From Ceriagrion tenellum (taxonomy: Eukaryota; Arthropoda; Insecta; Odonata; Coenagrionidae), in contig OY720640.1 of NCBI GenBank assembly GCA_963169105.1, positions 117,228,085 through 117,292,084 on the forward strand: a stretch of DNA of 64,000 nt, written 5' to 3'. Of the stretch, positions 56,430 to 64,000 are shown piece after piece. Under the pieces are notes generated by a model. It searched no databases. It was not told where the DNA came from and saw only the letters and a list, made by a program, of their open reading frames with translations. Made by a program: the position numbers and the translations under genes. The number at the start of each line of letters is the position of its first letter. The stretch's first letter is position 1.

Positions 56430-57110
56430 AAAAATTGCGAAAGATAAATATAAAAATAACTATTTACCTATACAAGATATATAGTTAAATAATTTAAACT
56501 AAATATTCTACGAAGATCAAAACTTGCCACAAAAAATATGTGGAAATACGCAGCATGAGACCAAAGTAATGCAGGCTTGATACAGGAAGGTAAATGGCGA
56601 TGATCAAAAATTACTGTGCAAATGGAAGATAAAAAGTACATTTGAGATCAAAACAATTCAAGCATGATAAAGGCTCATCCTCAGATAGAATCAAAACTTA
56701 TCATGGATATAAAATTAGTATAATAGCAATTAATGTAATAAAAAGTCACTGCCTCAAAATTAAAATGTAATACTTTGCCATGATTACAACTTAACACCAA
56801 GATCTAATTAAAAAAAGAGCTTAAATGACGAATGACATCACAGAATGACGGTATCAATACCTTGAGAACAAGGGAATTCAAGCATGATGTAAATGGACAC
56901 ACTGGTGTGAGCAAAATTTGCCACAAAAATAAAATTAACAAGAGCAGTGAGAAGTCATTTCTTCAAAATTTAACATGATATCATTCCATGAATAAAACTT
57001 GCCTCTAATATTAAAATAGCAAAGCAGTATGCATAAGGAATGACATTACAGAATAAATCTCTATCCATACGCTTTGAGATCAAAGCAATTGAAGTATGAT
57101 ATAAGTTTAA
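56430..57110. repeat. Degenerate tandem repeat, period about 215 bp
   Basis: The phrase GAGATCAAAACAATTCAAGCATGAT recurs in altered form at 56644, 56864 and 57075. A second phrase, AATGACATCACAGAATGAC, recurs at 56831 and 57041. The offsets of 210-220 bp are consistent, giving between two and three diverged units. Confidence 0.6.
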
Positions 57111-57348
57111 TCAATACCCTGGAGAGCCAAACCAAGACCCCACCTTGCCAGCTTTGAATGAAAGAGCTAATCAGATGATATTAATTTACAGTTGAGGCAA
57201 TCATTTTAGAGATATAGAGTGTTGCTGGTGAGGTTTCCCAGTATTGAATAATGATGAGCACTTTGATGGCTGACTTTTCACCTCATACAGCAATTAACCT
57301 TTAAAATTTTTATATATTATTTTTGTTATTATATATTATGTTATATTA

Positions 57349-57422
57349 GCAGAAAAAATTCAACTGGACCGAGAATCGAACCACGGACCTTTGGATTTTG
57401 CGTCCAGTCGAATTTTTTCTGC
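57349..57422 (-). repeat. tRNA-like hairpin with B box
   Basis: Arms 57349-57369 and 57402-57422 pair at 20 of 21 positions (GCAGAAAAAATTCAACTGGAC). The loop, on the minus strand, holds GGTTCGATTCT (57372-57382), a good RNA polymerase III B box, followed by CGGTCC. It resembles the 3' half of a tRNA enclosed in a longer stem. A SINE fragment or tRNA-derived foldback is likely; no complete cloverleaf is present. Confidence 0.55.
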
Positions 57423-57639
57423 ATGGAATCGGCCATCATTACATCTTCACACCACCACTGTGTATGTTCATTTTATGTGTTCCTATCCACTTTCTTTCTA
57501 CCTTTCTGTATAAACATTTATATGAGTGTATTTGCCACTGAGAGGTCTGAGTGAACGAATGAATGAACTGACGAAAAACACGTGTAGTGCACAAATATTG
57601 TAAAAAAGTCACAGGCGTGACTGGCAGACACACAGAGAA

Positions 57640-57914
57640 AACACAAAAAAGAAAAACTCACAGATATGTTTATATTTCGGTGGACACAACCACCTTCGTC
57701 AGAAATTAGTAGGTACTGGCGGGTAAAGGATAGAAGGGAGGGAGAGGTGGGGGGAGGAGGAAGTGGAAGGGAAGGAGAGGGGGATTAGTGAAAGAGATTG
57801 ATGCCGGGTGGGAGGAACGCGGGATAGAGCCAAATTAGTGAGAGCTCTACAGAATTAAGATCAATAGTGGAAGCAGATGGTGGAAGGGAGTCCAGAACTG
57901 AAACATTGAAGCAA
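57640..57914 (-). pseudogene. Penelope-like element, C-terminal end and 3' region (left part)
   Basis: On the minus strand, beginning at the transposon border, the frame reads CFNVSVLDSLPPSASTIDLN, VELSLIWLY and FLPPGINLFH, then runs into a C-rich UTR. This continues the Penelope-like ORF at 63146-64000. The junction residues FDN and CFNVSVL are a common ending of such ORFs. Confidence 0.6.
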
Positions 57915-58205
57915 CCCAGTAAACACAAAATGCTGCAGATGCGCATCTGATGCGCTGCGCGGTAGCGCTGCAGCTGCCGCGAATGCGCTGCTGCAGCGCA
58001 TCTAGCACTCCTAAACTTCCCTTTTTTGAATGTCAGATGCGCTGCAAATGGGTGTCAGCAGTGCTGCACAAGCGCGTCAGGGGCGCTGCACAAGCGTGTC
58101 AGGGGTGCTGCATAATCGTGTCACCATCGCTTCAAACGCATGTCAGAATTGCTGCAAATGCATGCCTGATGCGCCACTAGTGAACGTCAAAAGCGCTACA
58201 AAAGT
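57915..58205. repeat. Subterminal CTGCAG-type motif array, left end of family 2
   Basis: The words GATGCGCTGC, GCGCTGCAG, GCGCTGCACAAGCG and GTCAGGGGCGCTGCA recur at least twelve times in 280 bp. The stretch GCGCTGCACAAGCGYGTCAGGGG is tandemly repeated at 58071-58100. The core GCTGCAGC is palindromic. A matching array lies at the other end (62880-63130). Confidence 0.75.
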
Positions 58206-58317
58206 ATGTCAGAGGGATAAACAAAGAATTGAGAACACAGGGTTGCTACTGATCAATAAATGACTTTAATGATCAGTAATAAACAAATTTACATGAATGA
58301 GCATTAGATGACGGTCT

Positions 58318-60399
58318 TTAAAGTATAGGTTCAGTTGGAGCCCTTAACTGAACTCTCTTCATCCTAGTTCCAGTTTGCCGGAACCACTCCCCCATTTTCT
58401 TCTCTATTTTCACTGTGCTCATGTGGGAGAGGGCTGGCTTTCTAGAGAATACATCTGAAACAAATCGAAGGATAAAAATGTCAGTAAGTACCTAAATAGA
58501 AATTTATAAATGGAAACATAATAGATTCTTGAAAAATACAGGAAGACACATACCCGTTATGACATTGCATATTTTTGTCCCCATGAACTTTTTCTTCTTT
58601 TCCCCCTCGACACCAGACTTTCCAGTGAGGCAGAAGTGCCTTGCTGCTTCATCCGCCATTACAAAATACAACAGTCTGTACACTGAGTTTTGCTCTTCAT
58701 CGCCACAGTGACGAGCAAGTTCAGAGACCTGTAAAGAAAAATATTATGCAATCGATGAAATTCTGGTTGAAATTATCAAAAAAGAATCAGTATACCAATG
58801 ATTCAGGCATTACCAAATTGTTATGGAGAGATATATCCTCTGACAGTTCTCTCTCCAGCTCCTCTACGTCACCCAAATTCTTTAGTGGAAATTTCCGGTT
58901 GGCTGAAATGCTGTCTCCATTTAGTACAGGTTTCGACTTCATTTCCTGATTCAATTCTTTGAGCATGCTTAATGCCATACTCAGCTTTTCATCTAATCTC
59001 CTGTATCTTCCTTCCCATAACTTTTCCTGATCTTGCAGAACCCCTTCAATTAAAAATGTAAAAAGAAAACAGTTCTCAAAAGGATTTTTATGTCAGTGTT
59101 TGCAAAAACATAACATGAAAAAATTACCATACAACTCTTCTACTGTTGCAGGCCGCTTAGCCTCTATTTCTTTTCCACCAGGCATTTGAGGATTCAGTTG
59201 TTTTCCTGAAATGAGAAATTTCCATTGAGTATATATAGTGTGCTGCATAAAACATTTCAATTGGGCACATTATCACATTGTGACCCAAAGCAATGTGGCA
59301 TGAACTCCTTTAAGAGAGCTAAATCAAAAGGGAGGTATTATCTACTGTGTTAAGCATAGGAAACTGGCGGAGTTGCACAGACATCAGGTCTCATAACCTG
59401 AAGACCCAATTAGCTGATTGACTGAAGTCCAAATATGGTATTATCTTCAATAGTAATTTGACTTTTCTTTTAAAAAAATAGTAAGTATACCTGATTGAGG
59501 TGAAAAGGCATCCACAGAAACACCTGGACTATTCATATGATGCCTGACTTGATTCAGTCTTGGGGGTGAAGGGACCTTTGCAGGAGCATTATCCTCATCG
59601 GAACTGCTACTTCCTATCAAGGGTAAATATTATAAGGGATTAGATTGATGAGCCTAAGGGATCAACATGTTGATATTAAAAATGATGTTGCCAAACATGT
59701 AACATTACCATGTGTGTGCATATTAACAGGAAAAAAAGTTTACCAGGAAAAGGTGGCTCTTCCTCATCATCTAATGGCTGGGCTTTCCGTTTCTTTCGGA
59801 GACCTTTCCCTAATGACCTGGATGCATCCAATCCTGAAGACATTTCAGCCTCTTTTTCCAGCTCCTGGGCTTTAATATAATTGTCTGAAAAAATTCAGAA
59901 ATTCATGAAGACAGTTCAATATTGAATTAACTTCAACCAACATCTTCAGTAGAAAAATGAGACCAATAAACTAAAAATTTTATAAACCAATAATAGAAAT
60001 AGTTTCTACCTAGCATTGCATTACTTTAAATGGTTAAATATAGGTTGACAATGTTGCGGTACAGTTATGCAGTTCAATATCATTAATTGGTCAAAATTAA
60101 CACAATGCCTAAGAAATTAAATGTTTAACCAAATTCTGAAATTCCTTTATAATAAGTAACAATTTATGGCAGCATTTATTATGAATACCTGTTTTAGATC
60201 TCTCAAATACTCGACACATATATTCATCCCAACCAGACTGTGGGAATCGGCATTTCTTCAATAGAGACAGCATTTCCTTATACGCTGTGTTATTTGGGGG
60301 GTAGGAGCATCTGGCATCACCATCAATGACAACCCAATTGATAGGCACAGCTTTGCATTCATTTGTCTTCAAAAATTCCACGACGATCCACTCCATTGT
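58318..60399 (-). CDS. Second transposon gene, DUF4806-like C terminus (family 2), seven exons
   Basis: ATG at 60396 (MEWIVVEFLKTNECKAVPINWV). Exons by GT-AG borders on the minus strand: 60399-60189, 59884-59744 (KGLRKKRKAQP basic patch), 59613-59491, 59205-59128, 59043-58814 (a coiled-coil-like LDEKLSMALSMLKELNQEMK, then FPLKNLGDVEELERELSED), 58728-58554 (VSELARHCGDEEQNSVYRLL, FMGTKICNVIT) and 58454-58318 (WFRQTGTRMKRVQLRAPT, stop TAA). The last three exons form a DUF4806-like domain, and the introns match family 1 in position. I see no frameshift, so it may still be translatable. A role as accessory DNA-binding protein is inferred from the two-gene layout. Confidence 0.65.
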
Positions 60400-60496
60400 C
60401 TATGAAATTGATAGACTTTCAATAAATTATTCACAATCATATATAAAATACAAGATAACATACTGAGATATATAAAAATCACAATACCTTTAAAAG

Positions 60497-62523
60497 TCAT
60501 ATATTATGTAACAGAGTTGCTACATAGTATTTGGAACCATTCTCTATTGGGATACATAATGCTTTATACAAAATATCTTCCTCATAGAGAATGGTGTCCT
60601 CATCACATTGTTCACTAGCACACATTACTCCAATATCAAGTGAAGGAGAGGGGCTTTCAAAAAATGATCTTACTCTCTGGAACTTCTTAAAAAGGTAGCA
60701 ACGGACCTTTTTTCTTGAGCATATGCAAGAAACTAAACCAACATCACCACCTTTAGCAACTATACAGTTGTCAGGGCTCCTGATTCCTATTCTTCCATGT
60801 TTGGTCATCACATGTTTGAAGTATGGTGGACTGAAACCAACAAGCAGTTCTACAGGATTTTTGATTTCATAGTCCCTAATCCTCACCACTGACTGGGACA
60901 GAAACTGGCGATCTTCAATCACCCTTCGAACTACTGCTAACAATGGAAGACGAGTATTGGTAACCTTTTTCTTAATTGTTTGCAAGTAATTTTCATATTT
61001 GAACGCACTATAACTATCCAATGTTCCAAACCTAGCTACATCCTCACATACATGAAGCAGACAATGAACATTATAAGTGCAATTGTGCTGACCATAGAGA
61101 GATGGGAAAACACCGACAACATAATTCAACAAGGTCTTAGCATATGAAAAAAACTGTTTATTCTCACAAAGGGAGGCATTAGCCAATATTCTTAGGGCAT
61201 AAAAAAATGACATGAAGTGATTCTTTACAGCCCCATTTACAAAGAAAGGTGCAATCAGTGGCACAAGATACAAACAAAAATATCTCAACTCTGTAGCTTT
61301 CCAGCGCATGAGTTCTGTGAGAGGGCGAGGCTTGCGCTAAAGTCGTGTGGGGTGTAGCTCGAGATCCTGACCAACTCATCATTAATTTCAATACGAGTTC
61401 TTGCTCTCAGTTTTACTGCACAAGTCCCTTGAGTTAAAGAGAGGAGCATTTTCCTAGTAACTCCTAGGCAAATAAGGTGCATGTATTCAAACGGTACATC
61501 TTTTACCATATCAAAGTTTGATAACCTTGTCAAAGGAGATACACCTATATGATGCCCTTTATCATCACCCAACATGAACTTCTCATCAGTCCTCTTTTCA
61601 CTCTCCAATTCCAAAAACACCATTCTATTTTGCACCAACGTCCCCTTAACATGGCAACGATGGCATGCACTGTAGGAATTGTGTCCTTTCGTTTGCAATA
61701 CAAAAGCCCTAGCAGGAGCATCACATACAAAGGAATGAACATGGATGCTAATCCGTCTTCCACTATAGATGACTCCATCATTTTCTAGCTGCACGAGTTC
61801 ATTCACCAAGGGAGAGAGATATTGCTCGCATGACATTGGCTTTTGATGCCCCCAGTATATTGCTACCAAGAATGGTCGAGCCATGTCCTTACAATTGACC
61901 ACAGATGCCAATATGGGCCAAAACTGGCTCCCTGAACTTTTTGTGAGTGGAAGTCCATCCACATTTATTTGCAACTTAATGTCCTCAAAATGAATATCAT
62001 TTAAACACATTAATTCATACTTTAACGACTCTTCTACTCCGAGGTAGACAAATTCTCCTGATCCTAGTTTTTCCACTTCCAATGACCTCGGCGTTTTCCT
62101 AAGAGTTCTCACGTCTACAGGAAAGTCTTTAAAACACGAATGCTTCTTTAGGATTTTCAAGAGGGAGGTGACTTTATGCCTCGGAATATTTCCAGCCCAG
62201 AGAGAAAGTTCATGATACAAATCAGCATTTGAAAGGTTATCTTCCGAACAATCGGAATCACATGATGACGACGTATAGACATCTGATACATCGATGTTGT
62301 CTGCCAAATCAAGAGCACCTTCTCCCGCACTGACATATATGGAACCTTCAACTTCAGAAGTTAATTCATGGCCAACCCACTGATTCTCTAATGAGGAAGA
62401 ATTCTCATGGTTATCGCGTAACGATTTAAATTGACTATCATGGTTACTCATTTCCATTCGTACTCTGTGCCTTCGCTGTTTCTTTGATAACAAATGAAAG
62501 CTTTTATAACTTATTTTCGGCAT
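60497..62523 (-). pseudogene. tnp2-like transposase, family 2 (one frameshift)
   Basis: ATG 62523 begins MPKISYKSFHLLSKKQRRHR. An acidic region follows (SSSCDSDCSEDNLSNADLY), then LLKILKKHSCFKDFPVDVR, NVDGLPLTKSSGSQFWPIL, HSFVCDAPARAFVLQTKGH, YSACHRCHVKGTLVQNRM and YMHLICLGVTRK. Near 61335 a one-base change moves the frame. The rest (RKPRPLTELMRWKATELRYF, TLDSYSAFKYENYLQTIKKK) runs to TGA 60497-60499. Length, domain order and termination point match family 1. A single indel separates it from an intact ORF, so activity was probably lost recently or a sequencing error is possible. Nuclear DDE-type transposase. Confidence 0.8.
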
Positions 62524-62860
62524 CCTTCAATGATGTTTTTGTTTTGAATATTAGTGAAAGGTATTTCAGTATCGCCAAGAGAATGAAAACTCAACAGCCC
62601 TAGCCTTGTAGCAAAGAAACTGCAAAAAATCACAATTACCCGCTAAAATTAATTGGAAACTAACGGAGGGAAAAATCCAGTAAATATCGTACTTCATCAC
62701 CGGAATAAAATACCATTATGAAATCATAGTCACCTACCTTTCAGTTCTCTTCCTATGGCTAACCCACGTTTTTCACTTCTTGCCTTACCTTTCACCACGC
62801 TGCCGATTCGTGGATTCGTCCACCCTTAACGCCTTAATGCTTTCTTTTGTCACCACGTGG
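62524..62860 (-). promoter_or_regulatory. 5' region of family 2 transposase gene
   Basis: A/T-rich leader between the subterminal array and the transposase start. The minus strand has AAAG|GTAGGTGAC at about 62738, a plausible donor for a 5' UTR intron like that at 16819-16998 in family 1. No TATA box is convincing. Confidence 0.35.
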
Positions 62861-62879
62861 CGCCACTAGCATGACGCGT

Positions 62880-63130
62880 TACCTGCAGCGCTGTGGCAGC
62901 GCGTCCGCAACTTGCGGTTGCTGCACTTCAAACAAAAGACTACTTGCAGCGCTGAGGCAGCGCGTCCGCAACTTGCAGCTGCTGCGCTACAAACACGAGC
63001 TTTATGCGCATTAGATGCGTTTCTCGACTATTCGCTCAATGAGAGCGCCGCTGAGACGCTGCTGACGCGCTTCAGTTGACATGTGCTGCACTTGCAGCGC
63101 TGACATCCTTGTGAAGCGCTGCTGCAGCTA
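62880..63130. repeat. Subterminal CTGCAG-type motif array, right end of family 2
   Basis: The unit ACTTGCAGCGCTGAGGCAGCGCGTCCGCAACTTGC is present twice (62882 and 62942, offset about 60 bp). Single GCGCTGCTGCAGC words follow up to 63129. Orientation is mainly opposite to the left array, as expected for binding sites in inverted ends. Confidence 0.7.
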
Positions 63131-63145
63131 TGTGTGTTTACTGGG

Positions 63146-64000
63146 AATTGTCGAAAGATTTCTTGTGATGAGAGGCGTGGATCGCCACGGGAAGGGAAGC
63201 AGATTGATATGGGTTTTTACAATTGACTCGGTGATTATTGATCTGTATATTAATGGGGGGTGGAGCTTTTTCTGACATAGGAGCTTGGGCATAGCTTACA
63301 TTGTAGGTGGTAAACGACGTTGCTGGTGACGCAAGAGGAGGGAAAAGGATTGGGGAAGGAGGCGATGGAGGCGTTGGGAGGAGGGGAGGAACTGAGGATT
63401 GGACATAATTTGCACCGGGGAAGATTACAAGGGGAGGAGGTGGGTTTTGATGCAGCAGGGATTTTGGAAAGAGGCTTCGTGGATTTTAATATATCGGACA
63501 AGTAAGGAGGATGCTTGTATGTGATTGAGGGTGGCTGGGAGAAAATTTTTGAAGTGGAGGAGTGGTTTTTCAGAATGGGAAAGAGATATTTAAGAATAAA
63601 ATTGATAGACTGAACACCCGGGAAATACGTTGTGCAAATAGATAGGATGCGGGAGTCTTTAGTGGGAGGAGGTTTGGTTGAGGGACAATTTTTCCTGATT
63701 TTTTTAAATGAGAAGGGATTCTGGGTAGCCACGCTTGAGGAGCGAGTGGTGAACGTTGGTAAGAAATGTATTGAGGGAATCTGGATTATTACAAATACGA
63801 TGGCCTTGGATGGATAGTGAGAAGGGAAGAGAGTGTTTGGTATGGGAGGGGTGGCAGCTACTATAGTGAAGATATTGTTGTTTATTCGTGGGTTTGATGT
63901 GAACGGAGGTCTGAAAATTCAAGTCTGATAATTTAATGTCAACATCAAGGAAGGTGATATTGGAATTAGAGATAGTTGATGTGAAAGAGACGGAGTGAGA
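63146..64000 (-). pseudogene. Penelope-like element ORF with GIY-YIG region (right part, runs off the window)
   Basis: On the minus strand from the window edge: FLDVDIKLSDLNFQTSVHIK, TNKQQYLHYSSCHPSHTKHS and LSIQGHRIC, the end of the Penelope reverse transcriptase. A frameshift near 63710 follows RGYPESLLI. The linker with CNLPRCKLCPIL and SNVVYHLQCKLCPSSYV (about 63255-63420) is the cysteine-rich start of the GIY-YIG endonuclease, then a further shift, INNHRVNCKN and IHASHHKKSFDN at the transposon border. The YIG tyrosine/glycine context is degraded (SSYVRKS). Penelope-like elements copy themselves by reverse transcription and nick DNA with this nuclease. Inactive. Confidence 0.8.

Larger units (their letters stand above)
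57915..63145 (-). mobile_element. tnp2/DUF4806 DNA transposon, family 2 (5.2 kb, two genes)
   Basis: The ends CCCAGTAAACACA (57915) and TGTGTTTACTGGG (63145) are 13-bp perfect inverted repeats. The flanks are AA on both sides (57913-57914 and 63146-63147). Removing the element and one AA restores the Penelope-like reading FDNCFNVSV, so the target duplication is 2 bp. Transposase and the second gene are on the minus strand in the same order and with the same introns as in family 1. Subterminal regions are full of GCGCTGCAG-type words. The inverted repeat shares CCCAGTAAACACAAA with family 1, while the subterminal motif differs. Confidence 0.85.

Noticed and set aside
57915..58205. GCGCTGC array read as coding sequence (alanine/cysteine/glutamine-rich frames)
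   Set aside because: The frames are a by-product of the subterminal repeat words; the same words occur in reverse at the other end of the transposon.

Overview
The window looks like an accessory, transposon-dense stretch of an arthropod nuclear genome. The organism cannot be fixed further. The reasons are a low-GC background, spliced transposon genes with GT-AG introns, and a mobile-element set familiar from arthropods: R2-clade, RTE, CR1/Jockey-like, Penelope-like, Ty3/gypsy, piggyBac, hAT, a Mutator-like/YqaJ gene and tnp2-type DNA transposons. I recognise no intact single-copy host gene. Almost every coding stretch is a broken mobile-element gene, and several elements are nested inside one another.

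Left part (1-13.7 kb). Two divergent families of restriction-like-endonuclease (R2-clade) non-LTR retrotransposons, here called family A and family B, alternate with a repeated unit of about 3.05 kb (complete copy 4671-7736, internally deleted copy 932-1968). The retrotransposon ends abut the same 15-16 bp sequence, CATTGCCGAACGCGTC, so the unit behaves like a dedicated insertion target, much as rDNA does for R2. The complete unit carries a frameshifted ORF of unknown origin that may be an old viral nucleoprotein copy. From 12.9 to 14.8 kb, fragments of family A, family B, a hAT transposase (BED finger) and a CR1/Jockey-like reverse transcriptase are joined end to end.

Centre-left (15.4-23 kb). 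A Mutator-like-domain plus YqaJ-exonuclease gene is split by a 5.5 kb tnp2-type DNA transposon (16292-21770). This transposon carries two genes in series: a tnp2-like transposase, then a multi-exon gene ending in a DUF4806-like domain. A second, diverged copy on the minus strand (57915-63145) has the same layout and intron pattern and splits a Penelope-like element. A 1.4 kb derivative of a third family lies at 25759-27179. All three have inverted repeats starting CCCA, and two show 2-bp target duplications. Each has its own palindromic subterminal motif (TTGCAA, CTGCAG or GATATC core).

Middle (23-42 kb). Mostly AT-rich sequence without genes, holding two CR1/Jockey-like 3' ends, two small hAT-type MITEs with 8-bp duplications, two dispersed repeat families with three copies each, a 57-bp-armed foldback, and a 3'-truncated RTE copy.

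Right part (42-64 kb). A tRNA-derived SINE is followed by an RTE element interrupted by a piggyBac transposon. Next come a gypsy gag-protease fragment, then a gypsy element with both LTRs and a GTCTA duplication that sits in frame inside another decayed ORF, then a degenerate 215-bp tandem repeat, and finally the split Penelope-like element. Relative order of insertion can be read from the nesting: Penelope-like before tnp2 copy 2, Mutator/YqaJ before tnp2 copy 1, RTE before piggyBac, the unnamed ORF before gypsy.
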